Shown here in pieces: positions 8,911-17,596 of a stretch of 64,000 bases of DNA (positions are counted from its first letter, which is position 1; each line of letters starts with the position of its first letter). Both the position numbers and the translations under genes were made by a program. Origin of the DNA: JAFGTP01 sp964498725 (lineage in GTDB: Bacteria > Fidelibacterota > UBA2242 > JAFGTP01); NCBI GenBank assembly GCA_964498725.1, contig CAZCHS010000005.1, positions 23,015-87,014 of the forward strand. Direction: 5' to 3'. The notes under the pieces were generated by a model, which was not told where the DNA came from, searched no databases, and saw only the letters and a program-made list of their open reading frames with translations.

Positions 8911-11484
8911 TTAAAACCACTTATCAGCTAAATTGTATTTCATAATAAATCCGATACCGATAATACTGACCATGGTAGCCAGTTTGATAGCGATGTCCAG
9001 TGAAGGGCCGCAAGTGTCCTTTAAAGGATCACCCACTGTATCACCGGTGACGGCAGCGGCATAAGACGCCATAATTTCAGTGTATTTTTCCTTGACCTCC
9101 ATCATTGCATTGATCAGGTCATATTCTTCGGGTTTCAGACGCAAAAACTCCCTGAACATGATCCGGTCATGCTTATTCAGGTCTTCAAAATAATTGTTCA
9201 GTTCCGGATCAATGGTTTCCACAAAATCGTCCTTGCCAAAATGCTGGATCAAAAAATCCAGGGATTTGCCTTTTTTCAGGTAATTTTCATTGATATACCG
9301 GATCATCCTGTCAAGATACTCTGATTCCTCAATATCAATACTGAATGCAGCCGGATTCATATTAACCAATTCATAGAGGAATCTCTTGTACTCATGAGAG
9401 AAGAAAAAAGGCCAAAGACCTTTGCGGGAGGCCAGTTTGATATTGGCGAAAATAAGATCCTTGGTTTCCGATTTTGACCGTTCAATATATTTTTTAGCAT
9501 TGTCCCAGGCACCACCGGAATTAGCCATAAAAATGGCAAAGAGAAATCCCACCAGCAAGCTGCCCAGCAGCAGGCCGATAATGGCGATGGGGCCCAGAAC
9601 CATTCCGGTGATCAAAGGTGTAAAGATCACAGTAATAGCCGGATTGATCATTTTTTTCTGGGCTGCGATAGTGGATATCTGGATACAGCGCTCATAATCG
9701 GGACGGGTTTCGCCAGTCATGACACCCTTGATTGTACGGAATTGACGACGTACTTCTTCGATCATTTCACCGGCCGCCTGGGAAACTGCGTCAGTAGTTT
9801 TACTGGTAAAGGTAGTACAAATAATACCACCGATAAACAGTCCGATTATAAAACGCAGGTCCATAATCGCACCACCCAAATAACTCAGCAGGTCATTGGC
9901 GGTACTGTTGATTACGATATCAATATTATCGATCAGGCGAAAGCGGTCCAGATAATTGGGATTGGCATCATAAAGCTGCATAATGGTCATACGAATATTT
10001 TCAATAAAGGCTGAGATCAGTGTAAGGGTGGTGAGGGCGGCGGAACCGATTGCCAGGCCTTTGCCCCGGGCCGCAGTAGAATTTCCCAATTCGTCCAGGC
10101 TATCGGTACGTCTTCGTGTTTGGCTCGGCAGTTCTGCCATTTCAGCGATACCACCGGCATTGTCAGCAATAGGGCCAAAGGCATCGATTGAGAGATTGAT
10201 ACCCAAAGTACTCATCATACCCACGGAAGCCAGTCCGATAGAGTAAAGACCCACGGAAAAATCAGCGAATCCGCCACCGGTACCAAAAGAGACGATCATC
10301 GCCATTATTATGATAATAAAGGAGGGCGCAGTTGACATTAATCCAACTGACAGACCTGATGTAATCACTGTCGCGTGACCGGTTTTCGCCTGGGCGGCGA
10401 TCTTTTTTACCGGACTAAAAGCGGCATTTGTGTAATAATCTGTCACATACCCCAGAACAACACCCGCTAGTGTACCGGTAATAATAGGAATAAAAAGTTG
10501 CCAGAGCATTTCGGGAAAAATAATTTTGATAACAGCGAAACTGGCCAGCATTGTCAGGACTGAAGTTATATTAATTCCCCGGTTAATGGCTTTTAGCAAT
10601 CCCATTTGTCCGTCATCTTCCTTGGCTTTGATCATAAAAATTCCCACCATTGAGGCAAATGTTCCGACACTGGCGATGATCATCGGTAAAATTACAGCGT
10701 CAAATTGTCTTTCAATAGAGAAAGCCGAAAAAGCACTGATGGCCAGGGCCGCTGTTCCAAGGATAGAACCGACAAAGGATTCGTAAAGGTCGGCGCCAAG
10801 ACCGGCAATGTCACCGACATTATCCCCCACATTATCTGCAATGACCGCCGGGTTGCGCGGATCATCTTCGGGAATACCGGCTTCCACTTTTCCTACCAGG
10901 TCGGCGCCCATATCTGCCGCTTTGGTGAAAATTCCACCTCCAACCCTGGCAAAAAGCGCCATGGATGAAGCACCGAATCCAAAGCTCAGCATGGTTGTGG
11001 TGATTTCATGCAGTGTCATGTCGGCCCAGGCATTTAGCGCGGCAAACCAGATAATAATATCCAAAAGCCCGAATCCCACCACAATCAACCCCATAATACT
11101 GCCGCCGCGGAAGGAAATTCTTAGGGCGCCATTCAATGAACTGCGGGCGGCATTGGTGGTACGATTGGCAGTCAGCGTCGATGCCGACATTCCCAAAAAT
11201 CCACAAAGGCCGGAGAACAAACCGCCGGAAATAAAAGCATAAGGCACATAGACACTTAAAGCCTTCAGCCCATATGCCACAAAAAGCAGAATAATGAAAA
11301 CCGTAACAAAGAAAATCCCCACGGTTTTATATTGCCGTCGTAAATAGGCCATAGCACCGGAACGAATATAGCCTGATATCCGGCGAATATCTTCATTTCC
11401 GACATCTTGTCTGAGTATCCACAGAAAAAATATCAACGCTGCAAACAGCGCCAGAAGTGATGCGATGGGAACGAGAAAGATCAT
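8911..11484 (-). CDS. hppA: Membrane-bound ion-pumping pyrophosphatase with a large cytoplasmic-loop insertion
   Basis: 857 residues, about 16 membrane segments. It couples hydrolysis of pyrophosphate to pumping of H+ or Na+ across the cytoplasmic membrane. Catalytic signatures are intact: GKVEAGIPEDDPRNPAVI and the adjoining DNVGDNVGD (about residues 205-230), IADNAGGIAE, and GDTVGDPLKDTCGPSL near the C-terminus. The segment GNSTAARGK has alanine where potassium-independent enzymes have lysine, which predicts the potassium-dependent class. Family enzymes usually have about 15-20 residues between GGAWDNAKKYIE and the GDTVGDP motif; here about 140 residues separate them, a charged, helical insertion of some 120 residues. 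Ion specificity cannot be settled by eye. A GGAGGGG ribosome site precedes the ATG. Confidence 0.95.
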   Translation of the reverse strand: MIFLVPIASLLALFAALIFFLWILRQDVGNEDIRRISGYIRSGAMAYLRRQYKTVGIFFVTVFIILLFVAYGLKALSVYVPYAFISGGLFSGLCGFLGMSASTLTANRTTNAARSSLNGALRISFRGGSIMGLIVVGFGLLDIIIWFAALNAWADMTLHEITTTMLSFGFGASSMALFARVGGGIFTKAADMGADLVGKVEAGIPEDDPRNPAVIADNVGDNVGDIAGLGADLYESFVGSILGTAALAISAFSAFSIERQFDAVILPMIIASVGTFASMVGIFMIKAKEDDGQMGLLKAINRGINITSVLTMLASFAVIKIIFPEMLWQLFIPIITGTLAGVVLGYVTDYYTNAAFSPVKKIAAQAKTGHATVITSGLSVGLMSTAPSFIIIIMAMIVSFGTGGGFADFSVGLYSIGLASVGMMSTLGINLSIDAFGPIADNAGGIAEMAELPSQTRRRTDSLDELGNSTAARGKGLAIGSAALTTLTLISAFIENIRMTIMQLYDANPNYLDRFRLIDNIDIVINSTANDLLSYLGGAIMDLRFIIGLFIGGIICTTFTSKTTDAVSQAAGEMIEEVRRQFRTIKGVMTGETRPDYERCIQISTIAAQKKMINPAITVIFTPLITGMVLGPIAIIGLLLGSLLVGFLFAIFMANSGGAWDNAKKYIERSKSETKDLIFANIKLASRKGLWPFFFSHEYKRFLYELVNMNPAAFSIDIEESEYLDRMIRYINENYLKKGKSLDFLIQHFGKDDFVETIDPELNNYFEDLNKHDRIMFREFLRLKPEEYDLINAMMEVKEKYTEIMASYAAAVTGDTVGDPLKDTCGPSLDIAIKLATMVSIIGIGFIMKYNLADKWF

Positions 11485-11680
11485 AACCCCTCCAAAATTT
11501 TGTGCGTTAAGTTAAATAATGAATCATTGTATTGCTTTCATATATTTCAATTTAACCTGTCAATATATAGAATAATTTTATTTTTGTCTACTAAATGAAT
11601 TAAATTTTTTGACATGGTTTTGTTTATATTTTTGCTGAAGCTTTGATCCATAACACCTTTTAAATGATCGGGCGACCTAT

Positions 11681-11740
11681 GAAATGGTATCCTTGGAGGG
11701 AATTGCGGAGGTCTTTGACCATTCGCAAGGTTTTCATTTC
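11681..11740. other. Imperfect inverted repeat in the leader between hppA and the U32 gene
   Basis: The 299 bases between hppA (minus) and the U32 gene (plus) are AT-rich and must hold both promoters, which I could not place. Within them GAAATGGTATCCTTG (11681-11695) and CAAGGTTTTCATTTC (11726-11740) pair except for three central positions, giving a long imperfect stem just upstream of the U32 gene. It may be a structured leader or an old repeat. Confidence 0.35.
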
Positions 11741-11783
11741 CTGAGGTTGAATTTGAATATTGAATACAAATCATTTAAGTTAC

Positions 11784-14015
11784 ATGACTATGAAATATCC
11801 CATGGAATTATTAGCCCCCGGCGGCGATGTCAATGCTGTCAAAGCGGCGATATTGACCGGCGCTGACGCGGTTTATTGCGGGTTGGCGCAGTTCAATGCC
11901 AGGAACCGGGCCCGGAATCTTACCTTTGAAGAATTAATCGGTGTGATCAACCTGGCCCATGACCATGACTGTAAGATTTACCTGACACTGAATATTGTCC
12001 TATTGGAAACAGAAATACCGACGGTTATTGCGCTGTTGAATAAACTGGTGAATATTGATCTTAATGGTATTATTATTCAGGATTTGGGGCTGCTATATCT
12101 TCTGTCCAAATATTTCAAAACACTTGATGTTCATGCATCTACACAGATGACTACGCATAACCGGGGCCAACTTGAATTCCTTGCTCGCAATTCCGTCAAA
12201 CAGGTTAATCTGTCCCGGGAACTGAATCTGAATGAGATTAATGAATTGTGCAAATTTGGAAATGAAAAGCAGGTGGAAACCGAGGTTTTTGCCCATGGTT
12301 CCTATTGCATTGGTTTTTCCGGACTATGCTATATGAGTTCAGTACTGGACGGCAAATCCGGTAACCGGGGGCGCTGCAGCCAGCCCTGCCGGAATGAATA
12401 CCGTGTAACACCCAAAGGAATAAAATATCCGCTGAATCTAAAAGATAATTCGGCCTATTTAAATTTGCCGGAATTGATCGCGGCCGGAATCGATTCCTTA
12501 AAAATTGAGGGACGTATCAAAGGATATGACTATGTTCACAGGATCGTAAGAACATGGCGCCGGCATTTGGATAATTATTTTGAAAACCGGTCAATGGATG
12601 AGAATATTGACGACCTTTACAGCGTTTTCAACCGCGACTTTTCAAACGGCTATCTGACCGGGAAAATATCACGGGAAATGTTCATTGATAATCCCAGGGA
12701 TTTTTCTCTTGACTACCAATTAAAATCGCAACCGGGCCAAACAGTTAACCGGATTATTGAGGAAAGAGAAAAACGGCAACAGAAGCTTCATCAAAAAATT
12801 TCTGCCATAGAAATTGGTAAAATACCATTGACAATAGAAATTCAGGGAAGAGCAGGACAATTCATGATAATGATGGTAAAATCCCCCGATAAAGAAATCA
12901 AGGTACAGTCCCGGTCAAAATTACAACCAGCGGTGAATAAGAAGTCGGTCATTAATAAGTCCGCCATCGGTAAAAAGTTAAGGAATATCAACAACACCAA
13001 TTATCAGATTGATTTCATAAACACTGAAAATTTGCAAAAGGGGCTTTTTTTGCCCTTCCGGGAATTGGCCGAATTACGGAATGAAATAATAAAGGAATTC
13101 ATTAATAGTAACGGACTGACAGAACCGGTCAGATTATCGGAATTGCCAAATTCTGATTTTTCACAACGTGCTCCAGGTCTGTCAATATTAATATCCGATT
13201 TCAAAGATATTCAATTATGCCGGCAGGCCAGTGCTGGTATCTTTTTTGAATTGCCTAACTATTTGGAGGGAATGGAACAATATATAGAAGTGTTCCGTCG
13301 AGAATCCCGGCTTATTCCCTGGTTTCCGGCGATTTTGATCGGGGAGAATTACACGAGAGCGGTGGACTTTCTGGATGAAGTAATGCCCAAAATGATTGTC
13401 ACGAACAATACCGGCATTGCCAATGCGGCCCGAAAGCGAAATATTCCCTGGATTGCCGGGCCTCAGTTAAATTTAACCAATTCCTATAGCTTGCGATGTT
13501 TACAGGAACGGTTGGGGTGCAGCGGCGGTTTTATTTCCAACGAGTTGAACAAATACCAGATCAACAGCATAAATTGTCCAAAAAATTTTAGTCTATACTT
13601 TAGTATATTTCATCCTATTTTGATGATGCAAACCCGGCAGTGTCTCCTGCAACAGATAATTGAATACCAAAAAGTGACTGTTGATACGGCTTGTCTGTTC
13701 CAGTGCCAAAAAAGCGCGACGATTACAAATTTGAATAACCGGAAATTTTACATTCACAAGAGGGCCGGCTGTTTCACTTCGGTTTACAATGACCAAAACT
13801 ATCTGAACACCGAAGTGCTACGGGATTTGCCGGGGAAATTCTCCGGCGTCATGATTGATTTGCGGAATATTCAGACAAATACAACGATTAATACAGATAA
13901 GACCGCAGCAATTGATTTATTTGCTTCCTTTGTCAAGGGCAATAAAGAATATGAAATTAAATTACGGAAAATCATCAAGAATACAACAAAACAACAATTT
14001 AACACTGGTATTTGA
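11784..14015 (+). CDS. U32 family protein, probable RlhA/TrhP-type RNA hydroxylation enzyme
   Basis: About 743 residues from the ATG at 11784; a TTG at 11760 and an ATG at 11790 are alternatives. U32 proteins normally begin close to the ELLAPGGD motif, which favours 11784 or 11790. The cysteine signature is complete: GSYCIGFSGLC near residue 175, followed by GNRGRCSQPCR. These four cysteines bind an iron-sulfur cluster in the family. The U32 label means peptidase, but E. coli members RlhA and TrhP hydroxylate C2501 of 23S rRNA and U34 of tRNA, using prephenate as oxygen source. The long C-terminal extension (from about residue 330) matches the RlhA-like architecture better than the short TrhP. 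The second half is AT-richer than the first. It stands alone. Confidence 0.75.
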   Translation: MTMKYPMELLAPGGDVNAVKAAILTGADAVYCGLAQFNARNRARNLTFEELIGVINLAHDHDCKIYLTLNIVLLETEIPTVIALLNKLVNIDLNGIIIQDLGLLYLLSKYFKTLDVHASTQMTTHNRGQLEFLARNSVKQVNLSRELNLNEINELCKFGNEKQVETEVFAHGSYCIGFSGLCYMSSVLDGKSGNRGRCSQPCRNEYRVTPKGIKYPLNLKDNSAYLNLPELIAAGIDSLKIEGRIKGYDYVHRIVRTWRRHLDNYFENRSMDENIDDLYSVFNRDFSNGYLTGKISREMFIDNPRDFSLDYQLKSQPGQTVNRIIEEREKRQQKLHQKISAIEIGKIPLTIEIQGRAGQFMIMMVKSPDKEIKVQSRSKLQPAVNKKSVINKSAIGKKLRNINNTNYQIDFINTENLQKGLFLPFRELAELRNEIIKEFINSNGLTEPVRLSELPNSDFSQRAPGLSILISDFKDIQLCRQASAGIFFELPNYLEGMEQYIEVFRRESRLIPWFPAILIGENYTRAVDFLDEVMPKMIVTNNTGIANAARKRNIPWIAGPQLNLTNSYSLRCLQERLGCSGGFISNELNKYQINSINCPKNFSLYFSIFHPILMMQTRQCLLQQIIEYQKVTVDTACLFQCQKSATITNLNNRKFYIHKRAGCFTSVYNDQNYLNTEVLRDLPGKFSGVMIDLRNIQTNTTINTDKTAAIDLFASFVKGNKEYEIKLRKIIKNTTKQQFNTGI

Positions 14016-14115
14016 TCTGCTATGAAAATCAACATTTCACAGATTTTTTTTTGCAACGGATAAAAAAATAGAGATATAAATAATGTGAGCTCGGCCTGCC
14101 GGTAAATTTTTAAGT

Positions 14116-14961
14116 TTAGCCGATAAACTCCCCCGGCGTTTTCCCGGTGATCTTCTTAAACTGGCGATAAAAATTAGCCATATTGTTGAAGCCGCATTCG
14201 TAAGCGATCTGGCTGACGGATTGCTCTCCTTCCAATAGCAATTCGCAGACATGATCAACACGGGTTTCATTCAAAAACTGCGAAAAAGTTTTATTAGTTT
14301 TATCTTTGAAAAACCGGCAAAAAGCGGATTTTTCCATATTGGCGATAGAAGCCGCTTTATCAACTGTTATCTTTTCATAATAAAAGGCTTTCACAAACTG
14401 ATAAACGGCATTGATTCGGTCTCCCTTATGCCCAGGAATTGTTGATTGATTATCCAAATTCAGAAAAATGACATCTTCATCGCCGGCGAGTAATTTCAGC
14501 ACTTCTATTAATCCGATCGTACAATCAATCCCATCACAGTCAATTATATGCAGCAATTTTTCGCAGACCTGGTCCCGCACAGTGTTTACAAATTTTAATC
14601 CGGAATTGGCATGAGTTAATAAGGTTTTAATTGTCCGGAATTCAGGGGTTTCAAGCATTGAAGCGAAGAGGTCTTGGGAAAATTGTAAAACAATTGCTTC
14701 CGCATGTTTTTTGTCCCGTTGATTTCTTTTTTGATCGCTAACCCACATATGCCCAAGATTGGGACCAACAAAAACCATGTCGCCACTGTGAAATTTTTGT
14801 ACGGAGTTACCAATGTAACGCACACCGGAGCCCTGAATAATAGTAACCAGTTCGTATTCAGGATGAAAATGAAAGGACATATCAAAATTAGGCACCGCAT
14901 AGCGCAAAACTTTAAAGGAATTCCGTACCGGGTAGATGATTTTTTCTTCTTTAATCTTCAT
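14116..14961 (-). CDS. AraC-family transcriptional regulator, divergent from the corrinoid module
   Basis: 281 residues from the ATG at 14961; a TTG start 36 bases upstream is possible. The N-terminal half is a cupin-like effector domain with the FHFHPEYELV metal- or ligand-binding strand and an HSGDMVFVGPNLGH segment. The C-terminal 100 residues contain the two helix-turn-helix units of AraC proteins, ending in IAYECGFNNMANFYRQFKK and the GKTPGEF signature. It is transcribed away from the methyltransferase gene cluster across a 152-base gap. AraC regulators in this position commonly sense the substrate of the adjoining operon and switch it on, so this gene is the probable controller of the corrinoid module. 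The ligand is unknown. Confidence 0.85.
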   Translation of the reverse strand: MKIKEEKIIYPVRNSFKVLRYAVPNFDMSFHFHPEYELVTIIQGSGVRYIGNSVQKFHSGDMVFVGPNLGHMWVSDQKRNQRDKKHAEAIVLQFSQDLFASMLETPEFRTIKTLLTHANSGLKFVNTVRDQVCEKLLHIIDCDGIDCTIGLIEVLKLLAGDEDVIFLNLDNQSTIPGHKGDRINAVYQFVKAFYYEKITVDKAASIANMEKSAFCRFFKDKTNKTFSQFLNETRVDHVCELLLEGEQSVSQIAYECGFNNMANFYRQFKKITGKTPGEFIG

Positions 14962-15113
14962 AAAACAATCTTTTAGTAAATCTAAATCACTTATCAATTA
15001 TAAAATATTAGCGCAAAAAACGAAAATATCAATATAGTATACAAATTTGCAAACTAATCAGATGAAAAGCCAATAAAAAAGTAATAATATCAAATAAATT
15101 AAACGGAGTTAAA

Positions 15114-16160
15114 ATGTGCTATTATAAAAGAGATGAAAATTTCAAACCGGATTTTAATAATTTGCTGGAGATCATCAGGGGTGAAATTCCCGAACGTCCG
15201 GTGCTCTTTGAATTTTTCATGAATGATCGGGTGATCGAAAAATTGTCCGGTGAAAAAGAGAATAATTCAACAAAATTTGCTCCCTTTAAACGATTTATCA
15301 AAGCTTTTAAAAATGCCGGCTATGATTATACCACCATATCTGCCTGGCGTACAAATACTCTGACCTTTACAAAAGGCGAGATGGCCAGGAAAGCCAGCCA
15401 TTCCCTTAATTCCGGCAATGTGATCACTGATCGTCCCAGTTTTAATAATTATCAATGGCCCGATCCCGGGCAGGGTGACTATGACCTTTATTACCAATTG
15501 AAAGATTATCTTCCCGATGGTATGAAATTGATTGCCAGCAGTAATGGCGGTGTGTTGGAAAATGTCATTGATCTGGTGGGTTTTGAAAATCTGAGTCTGT
15601 TGTATATGATGGATGAAGAATTAACAACGGAAATATTTGATGCTGTGGGGTCACGGCTGCTGCGGTTTTATGAAATTGTCGCGCCGATTGAAACCATTGG
15701 CGCCTGTATTGTCAATGATGACTGGGGGTTTAAAAACCAAACCATGTTCCATCCTGATTTTTTACGCCGCTGGGTCTTTCCCTGGCACAAGAAAATGGTG
15801 GCTGCTATTCATAAAGCCGGCAAACCGGCAATTCTCCACTCCTGCGGCCAGTTAAAAGCAGTTATGGATGATGTCATCGATGATATGAATTATGACGCCA
15901 AGCATTCCTTTGAAGACCAGATCACTCCGGTCGAGGAGGCCATCAAACTGTGGGGCAGGCGGATCGCGATTTTGGGTGGTGTTGATATGGATTTTCTGGC
16001 CCGCAACACACCGGAAGCGATCGTCGAACGCTCCAAAACCTTACTGGAAATTCAAAAAAAACAGGGGGGATATGCCTTAGGTTCCGGCAATAGTATTCCT
16101 GAATATATTCCCGATGAAAATTATCTGGCCATGATTTCTGCTGTCAAACTTATGAAATAA
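15114..16160 (+). CDS. URO-D-family methyltransferase, likely substrate:corrinoid component
   Basis: 348 residues. The fold is that of uroporphyrinogen decarboxylase, which is shared by the MtaA/MtbA/CmuA methyltransferases. The zinc-site motif ILHSCG (H-x-C) lies near residue 240. The usual late cysteine ligand, found as STGCDLP in the partner gene at 17597, is replaced here by GSGNSIPEY. It opens a plus-strand run with a corrinoid protein, a reactivation-type protein and a second URO-D methyltransferase, so it is more likely to move a methyl group to or from cobalamin than to make haem. A true HemE is unlikely because the N-terminal RQAGRY motif is absent. GGAG precedes the ATG. The methyl donor cannot be told from sequence. 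Confidence 0.75.
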   Translation: MCYYKRDENFKPDFNNLLEIIRGEIPERPVLFEFFMNDRVIEKLSGEKENNSTKFAPFKRFIKAFKNAGYDYTTISAWRTNTLTFTKGEMARKASHSLNSGNVITDRPSFNNYQWPDPGQGDYDLYYQLKDYLPDGMKLIASSNGGVLENVIDLVGFENLSLLYMMDEELTTEIFDAVGSRLLRFYEIVAPIETIGACIVNDDWGFKNQTMFHPDFLRRWVFPWHKKMVAAIHKAGKPAILHSCGQLKAVMDDVIDDMNYDAKHSFEDQITPVEEAIKLWGRRIAILGGVDMDFLARNTPEAIVERSKTLLEIQKKQGGYALGSGNSIPEYIPDENYLAMISAVKLMK

Positions 16161-16179
16161 AAAATAAAGGATAAATGCC

Positions 16180-16845
16180 ATGACAAATATTTTAGAAAAA
16201 TTAGCACATCGGGTAGAGGTGGGAAAAATTGATAAAAAATCACCCTTTCCACCGGACCTGAAAGGCGAAGAAGGCGCTGATGAATTAACCAAACAAGCAT
16301 TGGATGAAGGAACAGACGCCCAGACAATTCTGAATGATGGACTGATCGAGGGAATGAATCGCATCGGGGAGAAGTTTTCACGGGGTGAGGCTTATATTCC
16401 CAATATGCTGATTGCCGCTAAAGCCATGAACGCGGCCCTGGTTCATCTGGATCCTTATTTCACTGCCGGAAATATTAAGTCCAAAGGCACTGCTATTCTG
16501 GGAACTGTCCAGGGCGATCTCCATGATATCGGGAAAAATCTTGTAGGATTAATTCTCAAAGGCGCTGGTTGGGATATTGTGGACCTCGGCACTGACGTGG
16601 GCAGTGATGAATTCATTGAAGCGGTTAATAAGCATGAAGCCGCTGTTGTCGGCATGAGCGCCCTTTTGACCACAACAATGATAAATATGGACCCTATTCT
16701 GAATGCAATTAAGAAAAATAATCCAGCGACACAAGTCTATATTGGCGGCGCGCCGGTCTCACAAAATTTTGCCGATAAAATAGGCGCTGACGGCTATTTT
16801 GCTGATCCTTTTAGTTTTTCAAAATTTTTGGCACAATACTTATGA
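16180..16845 (+). CDS. Corrinoid (cobalamin-binding) methyl-carrier protein
   Basis: 221 residues. Residues about 35-100 form the helical B12-binding cap, and residues about 100-221 form the Rossmann-like B12 domain. The D-x-H-x-x-G signature, GDLHDIGKNLV, is present near residue 113; its histidine is the lower axial ligand of cobalt in MtaC/MtbC/MetH-type proteins. The VVGMSALLTTTM and IGGAPVSQNFADKIGADGY segments complete the domain. This is the shuttle of the module: it accepts a methyl group from one methyltransferase and passes it to another. The gene starts 19 bases after the upstream methyltransferase and its end overlaps the next gene by 4 bases. Confidence 0.92.
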   Translation: MTNILEKLAHRVEVGKIDKKSPFPPDLKGEEGADELTKQALDEGTDAQTILNDGLIEGMNRIGEKFSRGEAYIPNMLIAAKAMNAALVHLDPYFTAGNIKSKGTAILGTVQGDLHDIGKNLVGLILKGAGWDIVDLGTDVGSDEFIEAVNKHEAAVVGMSALLTTTMINMDPILNAIKKNNPATQVYIGGAPVSQNFADKIGADGYFADPFSFSKFLAQYL

Positions 16846-17561
16846 TACTGGAAAAGTTGAAAATATATTTACCCGCAAGATTTGTCATTACTCCTGACAA
16901 GCAGGAAATATATCAGGCTATGGGATACCAAGAACTGCCCACGGAACAGATCATTTCCGATGTTAAGTTTTTGATTGATGAATCCCTGGAGAAAATGAAA
17001 ATCCGCTGTGGTTATGTTCTGATTCCAAAAGAAGATTTTTACCCGCAGGATAGCGGTCAGTTTACCATCGGCAAAACAACTTTTAATTGTGGCAAAATAA
17101 TTTATAATCATATCAAGAATGCCGACCAGGTTCTTCTCTTTCTGGCCACTCTCGGCCACGATTTTGATCATTTTAGTAAAGCCTACTTTAATGCAGGTGA
17201 TCCTTACAAAGGTTACCTCGTCGATACGATCGGTTCCGTTACGATTGAAACAGCGTTGGATTGGATGGTGGATGATATTGACGAACAATTGTTTTTCAGC
17301 GGACAAAGGTCTACCAACCGGTTTAGTCCCGGCTACTGTAAGTGGGACATAAAAGAGCAGGAAAAATTATTTTCCTTTTTCCCCAATAATTTTTTGAATG
17401 TGGATCTGCTTCCCAGTCAATTAATGCGGCCAATGAAGTCGGTCAGCGGTCTCATGGGTATTGGAGAGAAAGTCCAAAAAAAACAATATACCTGTCACCT
17501 TTGCGATCAGGAAAATTGTATTATGCGTAAACATCAAAGTGTAATCAAGGAAAAAGTATAA
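16842..17561 (+). CDS. MetH activation-domain-like protein, probable corrinoid reactivator
   Basis: 239 residues. The pattern TNRFSPGYCKWDIKEQEKLF (about residues 160-180) followed by LMRPMKSVSGLMGIG corresponds to the activation domain of cobalamin-dependent methionine synthase, which binds S-adenosylmethionine and remethylates inactive cob(II)alamin. It is encoded as a separate protein, as in organisms with split MetH. A C-terminal cysteine cluster, CHLCDQENC, could hold a metal or an iron-sulfur cluster for electron input and is not part of standard MetH. It overlaps the corrinoid gene by 4 bases. No RamA/RACo-type ATP-dependent activator is present, so this protein probably keeps the carrier active. 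Electron donor unknown. Confidence 0.75.
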   Translation: MILEKLKIYLPARFVITPDKQEIYQAMGYQELPTEQIISDVKFLIDESLEKMKIRCGYVLIPKEDFYPQDSGQFTIGKTTFNCGKIIYNHIKNADQVLLFLATLGHDFDHFSKAYFNAGDPYKGYLVDTIGSVTIETALDWMVDDIDEQLFFSGQRSTNRFSPGYCKWDIKEQEKLFSFFPNNFLNVDLLPSQLMRPMKSVSGLMGIGEKVQKKQYTCHLCDQENCIMRKHQSVIKEKV

Positions 17562-17596
17562 ATCCCAAAGTAATCCCTCTGATCGGTGTTACCGGG

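Noticed and set aside
11784..14015. U32 gene as a secreted collagenase or protease
   Set aside because: There is no signal peptide; the four-cysteine signature and long C-terminal extension fit the RNA-hydroxylating members better.
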